A stretch of DNA of 45,701 nucleotides from DATESZ01 sp035283845 (lineage in GTDB: Bacteria > Desulfobacterota > Syntrophia > Syntrophales > JACQWR01). Every line of letters begins with the position of its first letter. The stretch's first letter is position 1. Location of the stretch: positions 1 to 45,701 of the forward strand of contig DATESZ010000226.1 of the NCBI GenBank assembly GCA_035283845.1, given 5' to 3'. A program made the translations under genes and the position numbers. Under the pieces are notes generated by a model. It searched no databases. It saw only the letters and a list, made by a program, of their open reading frames with translations, and was not told where the DNA came from. This document shows positions 31,670-40,179 of this stretch, piece after piece.

Positions 31670-32890
31670 ATGAATATCTGTTTTTTTTCATCGGTCACGT
31701 ACTGGCATGGTCTCAAGGGAGGCATGGAAAATTTCGGCAAAATTCTTCTCGAAGGTTTGTCCAGGCGCGGCCACGACATTACCGTCATTTCATCACGCCA
31801 CCCATCAGGAAAAGAGTATGAATTAATAGGAAATATCCAACTATTCTATTTGCCCCATACCAAATTTAGTTCTGTATGGCATGGTTGGAGAAAGGAAAGC
31901 CAGAAAAAATTTATTGCCCTAAACAAAACAAGTCGATTTGATATCATTTGTGCACAGCAACCCATATTCCCTCCTCTTTCCCGAGAAGTCAGATCAAGTA
32001 TCCCAATTATAACGTTTATTCAGGCCCATGAAGGATGGGTGGTGCTGTCCGAGTTTAATAGATTTATACATTTTAGGCATCAATCAAAGGCATTTACCAA
32101 GAGTATGGCGACATTCATTTATCATTATCTGTGGTGGGAGCTGCCTAATTTTTGGCTAAGCGATCTCATTATCACGCCGGCCAACGAGGTAACTTCCTCT
32201 CTTCCCAAATGGTTTTTCTTGAAGTCAGGCAAGGTTAAGACTGTTTATAATAGCGTCAACACAAATCATTTTAAGCCCGATCAAACGGCAAAACAGCGTA
32301 TTATCCATAAATATCCCCAATTGGCCAGTCAAAAGATCGTCCTGTTTATGAGTCACGTGACACCGCAAAAGGGGCTCCACTTTTTACTGAAGGTTTTGCC
32401 TGCTCTTCTGGAACGGGGGAATGATGTCAGTCTTTTTGTTGTCGGTAGCGGAGATTTTCTCGCCGAAGCAAAAGAAATGGCAGTTCATTTGAGAATCAGT
32501 GAGCGGGTGATCTTCTCAGGCATGGTTGACAATGAGGGATTGCCGGACCACATCAACGCAGCCGATGTTTTTGTGCTGCCCACATTGAGAAAAGAGGGAC
32601 TGCCTCTTTCCATCCTCGAAGCAATGGCCTGTAAAATACCCGTTATTGCTTCAGACATCGGCGGAAATGCATCAGCAGTTAAAAATGGCATAAACGGTAT
32701 TTTGATCCCGCCGGGTGATATCGCACGGCTTGAGGAGAGCATACACCTATTACTAAACGATAAAGCCTTATCAAATCGGTTGGCCGAAAATGGTTACCAA
32801 TACGCCATAGATACTTTTAGCGAAAAAAAAATGATAGATCAATTCGAACTGCTTATGAATGACGCGCTCGTGATGAAAAGAAGGCCGTAA
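31670..32890 (+). CDS. Glycosyltransferase family 4
   Basis: 406 residues. The N-terminal Rossmann half starts MNICFFSSVTYWHGLKGGMENFG and has the GGxE-like loop. The C-terminal donor half carries KIVLFMSHVTPQKGLHFLLKVLPALLE, LFVVGSGDF, VIFSGMVDNEGLPDHINAADVFVLPT and the E-x7-E motif EGLPLSILEAMA. It is a retaining GT-B transferase using a nucleotide sugar. It follows the radical SAM gene by 26 bases and sits in a moderately AT-rich stretch. Confidence 0.92.
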   Translation: MNICFFSSVTYWHGLKGGMENFGKILLEGLSRRGHDITVISSRHPSGKEYELIGNIQLFYLPHTKFSSVWHGWRKESQKKFIALNKTSRFDIICAQQPIFPPLSREVRSSIPIITFIQAHEGWVVLSEFNRFIHFRHQSKAFTKSMATFIYHYLWWELPNFWLSDLIITPANEVTSSLPKWFFLKSGKVKTVYNSVNTNHFKPDQTAKQRIIHKYPQLASQKIVLFMSHVTPQKGLHFLLKVLPALLERGNDVSLFVVGSGDFLAEAKEMAVHLRISERVIFSGMVDNEGLPDHINAADVFVLPTLRKEGLPLSILEAMACKIPVIASDIGGNASAVKNGINGILIPPGDIARLEESIHLLLNDKALSNRLAENGYQYAIDTFSEKKMIDQFELLMNDALVMKRRP

Positions 32891-32935
32891 TATTCATCAT
32901 CCGGATTTAATATATACGTTACGCAATAACGAACC

Positions 32936-33844
32936 ATGAAATTCCCTTACATTACTATATTTATTCCAACCTACAATGATCAACATGACTTATCAGCTTG
33001 CTTGGCGTCAATTCGATTGCTGAATTATCCAAAGGATAAAATAGAAATTATCATCTGGGACAATGCTTCCCAGGATGGCACAATCCGAATGGTGCTGGAC
33101 CAATTTTCCGAAATGGAAAAAGATGGCTGGGTACAACTCAAGTTGATCGAAAGAAGCAAAAATGATGGCGCCTATATCCCCTATAATCTGGCTCTGAAAT
33201 ATCTTTCCCCCCAATCACACTACATACTGGGTCTGGATGCCGATGTAGAATTGTCCGAGAAAGGGTTGGCCTATCTGATCAATGCCGCACAGGAGGATCA
33301 GGTGGCTGCTGTAGGGGCCCGCTCCGTATATTATGACAAACCATCTCTGCTTTCCCATGGGGCCGGTTTCGTGAATCATTGGACTGGTTTCTACAGCGAG
33401 AAGAATCCCGGGACAAGGATAGAATGCGATTATGTGATCGGATGCTGCTGGCTTCTGAACAGGAACATTTTCGAATCACTCGGAGGCTTTGATCCGGACT
33501 ATTACATTAATCATTGGGAGGTAGATTATTGTCTCCGAGCGAAGAATAAGGGGTGCCGGATTCTTTATGAACCAGAGGCTGTCGCGCGTCACAAGATCCC
33601 TCTCAAGGGGACATCTAACCCGGAAAGAATCTACTACCTTTACAGAAACAAAATCATCCTGATAAAAAAGACCTTTCGCTCTCCTGAAAAATGGCTCGCC
33701 CTGACTTTCAACCTCCTGTTTGGGGCCCCAAAAGCGATCCATGGCTCTTTCATGAGAAATAAAGGCTATGATTACCGGGAGCTGAAAGTTATTAAGAGGG
33801 CATTTTACGACGGCTGGCTGAACCGGACAGGTAAATCATTTTGA
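32936..33844 (+). CDS. Glycosyltransferase family 2
   Basis: 302 residues with ITIFIPTYNDQHDLSACLASIRLLNYP, IIIWDNASQDGTIRMVLDQF, a metal site YILGLDADVELSEKGLAYL and the acceptor element LGGFDPDYYINHWEVDYCLRAKNKG. These are features of rhamnosyltransferase-like GT2 enzymes. A C-terminal pair of hydrophobic segments (WLALTFNLLFGAPKAI) may touch the membrane. The donor is unknown. It lies 16 bases before the next GT4 gene. Confidence 0.9.
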   Translation: MKFPYITIFIPTYNDQHDLSACLASIRLLNYPKDKIEIIIWDNASQDGTIRMVLDQFSEMEKDGWVQLKLIERSKNDGAYIPYNLALKYLSPQSHYILGLDADVELSEKGLAYLINAAQEDQVAAVGARSVYYDKPSLLSHGAGFVNHWTGFYSEKNPGTRIECDYVIGCCWLLNRNIFESLGGFDPDYYINHWEVDYCLRAKNKGCRILYEPEAVARHKIPLKGTSNPERIYYLYRNKIILIKKTFRSPEKWLALTFNLLFGAPKAIHGSFMRNKGYDYRELKVIKRAFYDGWLNRTGKSF

Positions 33845-33860
33845 TCAGAGACAGAGTCAC

Positions 33861-34988
33861 TTGAATATTAAAATCCTCTTTGTCATCGACGGACTGGAGT
33901 TTGGCGGGGGCGAGCGTTGTTTTGCCCAGATAATCTCTGCACTTCCCACAGAACGATACGAGATTTTTCTGGCCTCGGCGGGAAATCCCTGCCTTTACGA
34001 TGAGATACAAAATACCCGGGTGCATCTCGTCCCCCTGGATTTTTCCCATAAGTACAATCCAGCCCTGTTTACCCGGTTAGCGAGAATCATCATGGCGGAA
34101 GGGATCGACATCGTTCATGGTCAGGGGGCCAGGGCGGAATTTTACGCCCGCCTCGCTTCCGGTCTGGCAAAAACATCAAAATATATCTCGACAATCGCCA
34201 TGCCCGTGGAAGGCTATGATGTCGGGAAATTCCAAAAGAGAGACTATCGGTTTCTCGATAGATTTTCTGAGAGGTATGTTGATCGATTTATTGTCGTCTC
34301 CGATTCCCTTAAAGAGAGAATGATCAGACAGCATGCAATTCCCTCCGAGAAAATTGCCCGAATTTACAACGGCATCGAGATTGATTTCTATAACCCCGAT
34401 GAACAAGAAAATCGACGGGCTAAAATCAGGGAGGAACTTTACCTTGACGACGATGTGCTGCTGGTGGGCTCCATAGGGCGTCTGGTCTGGCAGAAGGGAT
34501 TTGAATACTTTCTGCAATGCATTCCCAATGTGATCGGTATCAGCTCTCGTATAAAGTTTTTACTTGTTGGCGAAGGGCCTCTGAGAAGGCCGTTGGAAGA
34601 TCTAAGCAAAGGGCTCGGGATTGAGCAATTCATCATCTTTACGGGCCAGCGAAAAGACATCCGCGATGTTCTCGCCGCCCTTGATATTTTAGTTATCCCC
34701 TCAGTTCTTGAAGGATTTCCAATGATTACGCTCGAGGCCATGGCGATGGGAAAACCTATCATTGCCACCCGGATCGATGGGATCACGGAGCAGATCAGGG
34801 ACGGTAAAGAAGGCTTCCTGGTTGCGTCTCGGAGTCCCGCCGAACTGACTCAGGCTATAGTGAAAGTTGCTGGCGATTCCCTCTTGGCTGACCGCCTCGG
34901 CAACTCCGCCAGGCAAAGGGTTGCGACGGAATTTTCGGTACAGCAGATGATAGGGGCAACGATTAAAGTCTATGAAGAGCTTTCCTAA
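33861..34988 (+). CDS. Glycosyltransferase family 4 (TTG start)
   Basis: 375 residues from a TTG start codon, giving MNIKILFVIDGLEFGGGERCFAQIISAL, a textbook GT4 N-terminus; no ATG lies nearby in the frame. The donor half contains VLLVGSIGRLVWQKGFEYFLQCIPNV, FLLVGEGPLRRPLEDL, IIFTGQRKDIRDVLAALDILVIPS and the E-x7-E motif EGFPMITLEAMA. It overlaps the next gene by 17 bases. Donor and acceptor cannot be assigned. Confidence 0.92.
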   Translation: MNIKILFVIDGLEFGGGERCFAQIISALPTERYEIFLASAGNPCLYDEIQNTRVHLVPLDFSHKYNPALFTRLARIIMAEGIDIVHGQGARAEFYARLASGLAKTSKYISTIAMPVEGYDVGKFQKRDYRFLDRFSERYVDRFIVVSDSLKERMIRQHAIPSEKIARIYNGIEIDFYNPDEQENRRAKIREELYLDDDVLLVGSIGRLVWQKGFEYFLQCIPNVIGISSRIKFLLVGEGPLRRPLEDLSKGLGIEQFIIFTGQRKDIRDVLAALDILVIPSVLEGFPMITLEAMAMGKPIIATRIDGITEQIRDGKEGFLVASRSPAELTQAIVKVAGDSLLADRLGNSARQRVATEFSVQQMIGATIKVYEELS

Positions 34989-35865
34989 TGCCTTCCTACC
35001 CGCATCCCAGGCAGCAGATTGCCCCCACTGCGGGCAGTGCAGCCGCTTTGATTTCCAGTACAACCACCGTATCTATTTCCGCTGTCCCGCCTGTAGCCTA
35101 ATCCATCTCGTGCGGAAAACAGAGGAAGCGGACGATCCGGTTTCCTACTACAGAGAAAACTATTACAATGATTACGTTGACGATCAATCGGAAAGAAGCA
35201 GAACGAGTCTGAATGACCACATTCTTGACTTAATCGGAACAAACGTCAACAAAGGGCGTCTCCTCGATATCGGATGCGGATGCGGTTTCTTTCTCAGCAG
35301 GGCGCGCAGCCGGGGCTGGGACATTCGGGGTGTCGATCCTTCTGAACAATCGATTGCCAAGGCGCAAGAACTGATAGGAGAAGCGGCTTCAGTGGGAGCT
35401 CTTCAGGATGTCAACAACGGTGGTTTATTTGATGTCGTCACCATGATCAACGTCCTGGATCACCTGAGGAGTCCCGATAAAGCGCTGGCAAGCTTCCGGG
35501 AGGTCCTCAGGCCAGGCGGGCTTTTGTATCTCCGTTTTCCCAACGGATTTTTTCATAGCTCCATCATCAGAATGCAGGCAAGAATAACAGACAAACCGAT
35601 CCTGAATCGTCTGCTGATTTTTCATGAATATGCATTCACTCCGCCATTTATCAGGAGAGTCCTGAAAGAACATGGGTATGAACATATAAAGATTTACAAC
35701 TCCCGCATATCCGGGGCTGCACTCTATAGGCAGTCTCCGGTATTGGGGTTGTTTGGCAGCGGGTTCAATGGTTTTCTTTGGCTGATTGTCTCTTTTCTTA
35801 AGCATGTTTCCGATGGCCGCTGGTTGCTGGGTCCCTCGCTGGAGGTTACAGCGGTAAAACGATAG
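34972..35865 (+). CDS. Methyltransferase with N-terminal zinc-ribbon-like motif
   Basis: 297 residues. The N-terminus has Cys pairs CPHC (17-20) and CPAC (38-41), a probable zinc ribbon, followed by a Tyr-rich linker (YYRENYYNDYVDD). The SAM domain shows GRLLDIGCGCGFFLSRARSRGWDIRGVDPSE, FDVVTMINVLDHLRSPDKALASFREVL and PGGLLYLRFPN. This is the common zinc-ribbon plus Methyltransf_23 pattern of O-antigen and C-methyltransferase-like genes. It would methylate a sugar or sugar nucleotide. It overlaps the previous gene by 17 bases and ends three bases before the next, so co-translation is probable. Confidence 0.88.
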   Translation: MKSFPNAFLPASQAADCPHCGQCSRFDFQYNHRIYFRCPACSLIHLVRKTEEADDPVSYYRENYYNDYVDDQSERSRTSLNDHILDLIGTNVNKGRLLDIGCGCGFFLSRARSRGWDIRGVDPSEQSIAKAQELIGEAASVGALQDVNNGGLFDVVTMINVLDHLRSPDKALASFREVLRPGGLLYLRFPNGFFHSSIIRMQARITDKPILNRLLIFHEYAFTPPFIRRVLKEHGYEHIKIYNSRISGAALYRQSPVLGLFGSGFNGFLWLIVSFLKHVSDGRWLLGPSLEVTAVKR

Positions 35866-35868
35866 GGA

Positions 35869-37083
35869 ATGAATATCCTCTTTGTTTCAGATGTATCCAT
35901 TCACGATATCCCTGGCGGAGCTGAGCGGGTCCTTTATGAACAGACGACCAGGCTGGCCGCCAGGGGACACGATGTTCACATCCTAACTCGCAGACTGCCC
36001 GCTCATCATTCAGACGATGACATGATTCAGAATGTCAGGGAATGGCGATATCGTGTGAATCAGAATAACGCCATCTCCTTTTTTGCATCCACTCTTCCAA
36101 ACGGGAGAAGACTCTTCGAAGCACTGAGTAATGCCAATAAGTTCGACTGCATCAACTTTCACCAGCCCTTTTCCGCCTTCGCCGTCATGAGATCGGCTTC
36201 CTGCAATAACGTCAGGAAGGTTTACACCTGCCACTCCCTCGCCTTTGAGGAATATGCCTCAAGAAATGCGAGACCATCTTCCTTCATAAAAGAAATTATC
36301 CGTTCATTCCGTATTGCCTCGATACAATGGATAGAGAAAAGTGTTCTCAGCCGAGCCGACCATGTCGTTGCCCTGAGCCGCTATACTCGCGGCAAACTTA
36401 TCAGCAAGTATGGAATTCCCCTAAATAAGATCGCGGTTATCCCCGGAGGGGTCGATCTTGTGCGCTTTCATCCAGCTTCCGACAAGAGAGCGGCAAGGGA
36501 ACGCCTCCACCTTCCCCAGGGGAAGACAATCCTGCTCACCGTAAGAAATCTCGTGCAGCGCATGGGTATGGAGAATCTTATCCTTGCCATGGCGGATACT
36601 GTCAAGTCTGCACCCGATGTATATCTCATCGTAGGCGGTACTGGCCATTTGAAAGGTGATCTGGAAATGACGAGCCGCCGTCTTCATCTTGATCATCATA
36701 TCCACTTTTCCGGATATATTGAGGAAACCGTGTTGCCTGAGTATTACCGGGCTGCAGATGTATTTGTATTGCCGACCGTTCAGCTTGAAGGATTCGGGTT
36801 AGTCACACTTGAGGCATTGGCATCCGGTGTCCCCGTTCTCGGGACGCCGGTAGGGGGAACGCAAGAGATCCTGAGCCGGCTCGACAGAAAATTCCTCTTC
36901 CCGGGTGTCTCCCCGGAGTCGATTTCCCGATTGATAATCGATTTTTATCATAAATATCGGAACCAACCGGATACATGGCGACGTGATTCTCTTCTTTGCC
37001 GGCAATTTGCGGAAAAATACTATTCCTGGGAGATGAATGTCGAAGAGACAGAACGCCTTTTCTTAGAGAGCATCGAACATTAA
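35869..37083 (+). CDS. Glycosyltransferase family 4
   Basis: 404 residues starting MNILFVSDVSIHDIPGGAERVLYEQTTRLAARGHDVHIL, with the GGAE loop. The donor half reads ILLTVRNLVQRMGMENLILAMADTV, YLIVGGTGHLKGDLE, IHFSGYIEETVLPEYYRAADVFVLPT and the E-x7-E motif EGFGLVTLEALA. It ends with TAATG, which is also the start of asnB. It is presumably a cytoplasmic GT-B enzyme extending the lipid-linked glycan. Confidence 0.92.
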   Translation: MNILFVSDVSIHDIPGGAERVLYEQTTRLAARGHDVHILTRRLPAHHSDDDMIQNVREWRYRVNQNNAISFFASTLPNGRRLFEALSNANKFDCINFHQPFSAFAVMRSASCNNVRKVYTCHSLAFEEYASRNARPSSFIKEIIRSFRIASIQWIEKSVLSRADHVVALSRYTRGKLISKYGIPLNKIAVIPGGVDLVRFHPASDKRAARERLHLPQGKTILLTVRNLVQRMGMENLILAMADTVKSAPDVYLIVGGTGHLKGDLEMTSRRLHLDHHIHFSGYIEETVLPEYYRAADVFVLPTVQLEGFGLVTLEALASGVPVLGTPVGGTQEILSRLDRKFLFPGVSPESISRLIIDFYHKYRNQPDTWRRDSLLCRQFAEKYYSWEMNVEETERLFLESIEH

Positions 37084-38990
37084 TGTGCGGCATCTGCGGA
37101 AAAATCGATTTCACCGGGACTCCCATCGATGAGGACCTCCTGCTACGGATGACCGGTCTCCTCGCCCATCGGGGTCCGGACGATTCCGGCGTCTATTTGA
37201 GCCATCAGGGTAGCGTCAGTTGCGGTCTTGGCCACCGACGGCTGAGCATCATCGACCTGACGGAAGCCGGCCGGCAGCCCATGTCCAACGAGAATCAGAC
37301 CGTCTGGATGGTCTTCAACGGCGAGGTCTACAATTATGTTGCACTGAGGAAGGAACTGGAAAAAAAAGGCCATCGGTTCGCCTCACGTACCGACAGCGAG
37401 GTCATCATCCACCTCTTTGAGGAAGAAGGATCGGCCGGCATCTCACGTCTCGTCGGGATGTTCGCCCTGGCCATCTGGTCGGAAAAGACACGTACTCTCG
37501 TACTGGCCCGCGATCAGGTCGGTATCAAGCCGCTCGTCTATTACTGGGACGGCCGACATCTCCTCTTCGCTTCCGAAATCAAGGCCCTCCTTGCGAATCC
37601 GGTTGTACCGAGAAAAATTGATCTTGAGGCACTGGACCTCTACCTCAGCTTGAATTACATCCCTGCTCCCCATACGATTTTCAAGAACATCAGCAAACTC
37701 CGTCCCGGTCATATCCTGACAATTCATAACGGTGCACTTAAAGAGGAACAATACTGGGATATTGCTCCCTGCATGGCTGACGACATACCGGTTGGCAGTG
37801 ACTTTGAGGAGACGAAGGAAACCCTGTTCCGCACCCTGAATGAGGCAGTGCGCAGTCAGATGGTCGCCGATGTCCCCCTGGGGGCCTTCCTGAGCGGCGG
37901 TATAGATTCGAGCGTCATCGTGGGGCTGATGGCGCGCAATTCCTCCCGGCCGGTGAAGACCTACGCCATCGGCTACAAGGACATGCCGATGTACGATGAG
38001 AGCGCCTACGCCCGCGAAGTGGCTGCATTCCACCGGACGGAACACCATGAAATCATGCTGAGTTCAGAGGAGATCATCGGAGCCATCCCCGCCGTCCTTT
38101 CTTCCTTTGACGAGCCATTCGGGGATTCCTCTGCTGTACCCACGTATGTCGTTTCCCGCGAGACCGCCAAGGATGTCACCGTTGCCCTCTCCGGCGACGG
38201 CGGCGACGAACTCTTTGCCGGTTACCGCATGTACAAAGGGGAGGCATGGTATCGCCGCTATCGTGTCATTCCCCGTCTCATACGGGAAGGTCTGTTGGAG
38301 CCGGCCATCCTTTCCCTTCCCGACTCCCGGGATGAAAAATTCGCGGAACATATCCGGAGGGCTAAGAAATTTCTCCGCGGGGCGAAAGAGACACTCGCGG
38401 AGCGGGTCATCGCCTGGAATGAGCTTTTCAGCCCTGACAGTAAAAATGCCCTGCTGGCAGACGGTTACGGAGCGGATCGCCAACTGGCACGGAAAGCTTT
38501 TACCGCCGCCCTGAACCATTTATCGGCCGACCCCGTCAACCGGATGCTCTACGCCGATTTCAAGATATCCCTCCCTGCGGACATGCTCTGGAAAGTGGAC
38601 ATGATGAGCATGGGGCATTCTCTTGAGGTTCGCGTTCCGTTGCTTGACCGCCGGGTCTGTGAACTTGCCTTTCGTATCGGAGGAGAATGGAAGATCAGAC
38701 ATGGGCGGAGTAAGTACATCTTCATTGAAACATTCAAGGAAATCCTGCCCCAGCATCTCCATAAAAGACCCAAGTGGGGATTTGAGATGCCCATCAGCAA
38801 GTGGCTGAAAAGGGATCTTCATTGCCTTATTACCGCGTATCTTTCCCGTGAAAGGGTTGCAAAGCAGGGGATCTTTAACTATCCTGTCATTGAACGTCTC
38901 GTGGAAAACCTGATCAGGAACAGGACAGACACCTCCTGGCGGATCTGGAACCTGATCGCCTTCCAAGCCTGGCATGAATCATACATGTAA
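37083..38990 (+). CDS. asnB: Asparagine synthase (glutamine-hydrolysing) family protein
   Basis: 635 residues from the ATG at 37083. This is fixed by the requirement that Met be followed by the nucleophile Cys2 (MCGICGKIDF); a longer frame upstream would bury that Cys. The glutaminase part has LAHRGPDDSG, LGHRRLSIIDL and MVFNGEVYNY. The synthetase part has the ATP loop LGAFLSGGIDSSVIVGL, ALSGDGGDELFAGYRMY and DMLWKVDMMSMGHSLEVRVPLLD. In glycan loci such enzymes amidate uronic acids or act on peptide/amino-acid decorations, rather than making free asparagine. The next gene starts 17 bases before its end. The short in-frame copies of glycosyltransferase DNA upstream are shadows, not part of it. 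Confidence 0.93.
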   Translation: MCGICGKIDFTGTPIDEDLLLRMTGLLAHRGPDDSGVYLSHQGSVSCGLGHRRLSIIDLTEAGRQPMSNENQTVWMVFNGEVYNYVALRKELEKKGHRFASRTDSEVIIHLFEEEGSAGISRLVGMFALAIWSEKTRTLVLARDQVGIKPLVYYWDGRHLLFASEIKALLANPVVPRKIDLEALDLYLSLNYIPAPHTIFKNISKLRPGHILTIHNGALKEEQYWDIAPCMADDIPVGSDFEETKETLFRTLNEAVRSQMVADVPLGAFLSGGIDSSVIVGLMARNSSRPVKTYAIGYKDMPMYDESAYAREVAAFHRTEHHEIMLSSEEIIGAIPAVLSSFDEPFGDSSAVPTYVVSRETAKDVTVALSGDGGDELFAGYRMYKGEAWYRRYRVIPRLIREGLLEPAILSLPDSRDEKFAEHIRRAKKFLRGAKETLAERVIAWNELFSPDSKNALLADGYGADRQLARKAFTAALNHLSADPVNRMLYADFKISLPADMLWKVDMMSMGHSLEVRVPLLDRRVCELAFRIGGEWKIRHGRSKYIFIETFKEILPQHLHKRPKWGFEMPISKWLKRDLHCLITAYLSRERVAKQGIFNYPVIERLVENLIRNRTDTSWRIWNLIAFQAWHESYM

Positions 38991-40179
38991 TAAAATCAAG
39001 GTTATCCACATCATTACCCGGTTTGATAAAGGCGGCTCGGCGGAAAACGCTTTCCTTACCGTTCGCGACCTCGACAAGGATCGCTATGACGTCGTCTTCA
39101 TCAAGGGCGCTTCCACTATGGAGAATTTGGGAGAACCGGAATCCAGGGCGGTAGACGCCAATGTCGCTGTCGCCCGTGAGCATCGCGTCCGCTTGACCTG
39201 TGTCCGCTTTCTGGTGCGGGATCTCCAGCCACTCTCGGACCTGGCAGCCTTTTTCTGCCTGCTCAGGATCCTTCGGCATGAAAATCCCCATATCGTCCAT
39301 ACCCATACCTCCAAGGCGGGCATCCTGGGCAGGTGGGCGGCATACTTCTGCCGCATCCCGATTATCGTCCATACCCCGCACGGCCATGTGTTCTGGGGAT
39401 ACTTCAATCCGGTAAAAACCCGCCTGTTCACCTTATTAGAAAGATGGACGGCCCGGATCACCACCTCCATTGTGACCCTAACCTCCCAGGAAAAGGCAGA
39501 TCATCTCCGTTTTCGCATCGCACCGGAGAAAAAATTCGCCGTCATTCACAGTGGTGTGGATCTGGGAAGATTCCTCGCTCATCCTTCCGACCCGGCCGAG
39601 ACAAGGGCTTTATTGGGCATACCCTCGGACATGACGGTCGTCGGTACGGTAGGCCGGCTCACCTCAGTCAAAGGACAAGAGTTACTGCTCAGGGCGGCTT
39701 TCGACCTCATCCGCCAGGGACAGTGCATCTTTCTCTTACTCTTGGGCGATGGTGAACTGCGCCAGGACCTCGAGCGTTCGGCCAAGCGGCTGGGTATTGA
39801 AAATTATGTACGATTTTTAGGATGGCGATCCGACGTGGCGAGAATCATGGCCGTTTACGACATCTTCTGCCTCCCCTCCCGCAACGAGGGTATGGGCAAG
39901 GTCCTCGTGGAAGCGATGGCGATGGGGCTTCCGATTATTGCCAGTAATATAGGAGGCATAAGAGATATTGTGCGCACCGGAGAAAACGGCCTCCTCGTTC
40001 CCGTCGGTGATGTTGCCGCCTGGGCTGAGGCCATCTCCTGCCTGTGTAGAGATCCCGAAAGACGCCGCCGGATGGGAGATGCCGGCAGGCAGATGGCGCC
40101 CTTTTACAGTTCAGAAGAGATGATCAAAAGGATTGACCAATTGTATAGAAAATTGTTAAGCGAAAATAGGCTTATATGA
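38974..40179 (+). CDS. Glycosyltransferase family 4
   Basis: 401 residues: KVIHIITRFDKGGSAENAFLTVRDL, then IVHTHTSKAGILGRWAAYFCRIPIIVHTPHGHVFWGYF, a segment typical of the WbpH/PelF-like GT4 group. The donor half shows TVVGTVGRLTSVKGQELLLRAAFDL, LLLLGDGELRQDLERSAKRL, VRFLGWRSDVARIMAVYDIFCLPS and EGMGKVLVEAMAMGLPIIAS. It overlaps asnB by 17 bases and the next gene by four. It is probably an early transferase of the glycan, in the conserved G+C-richer right part. Confidence 0.92.
   Translation: MNHTCNKIKVIHIITRFDKGGSAENAFLTVRDLDKDRYDVVFIKGASTMENLGEPESRAVDANVAVAREHRVRLTCVRFLVRDLQPLSDLAAFFCLLRILRHENPHIVHTHTSKAGILGRWAAYFCRIPIIVHTPHGHVFWGYFNPVKTRLFTLLERWTARITTSIVTLTSQEKADHLRFRIAPEKKFAVIHSGVDLGRFLAHPSDPAETRALLGIPSDMTVVGTVGRLTSVKGQELLLRAAFDLIRQGQCIFLLLLGDGELRQDLERSAKRLGIENYVRFLGWRSDVARIMAVYDIFCLPSRNEGMGKVLVEAMAMGLPIIASNIGGIRDIVRTGENGLLVPVGDVAAWAEAISCLCRDPERRRRMGDAGRQMAPFYSSEEMIKRIDQLYRKLLSENRLI

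Noticed and set aside
36996..37082. Upstream extension of asnB, of wzt (20012) and of the phosphatase (5017)
   Set aside because: The extensions overlap the previous genes and would block Cys2 as nucleophile or add sequence absent from the families; internal ATGs were used.
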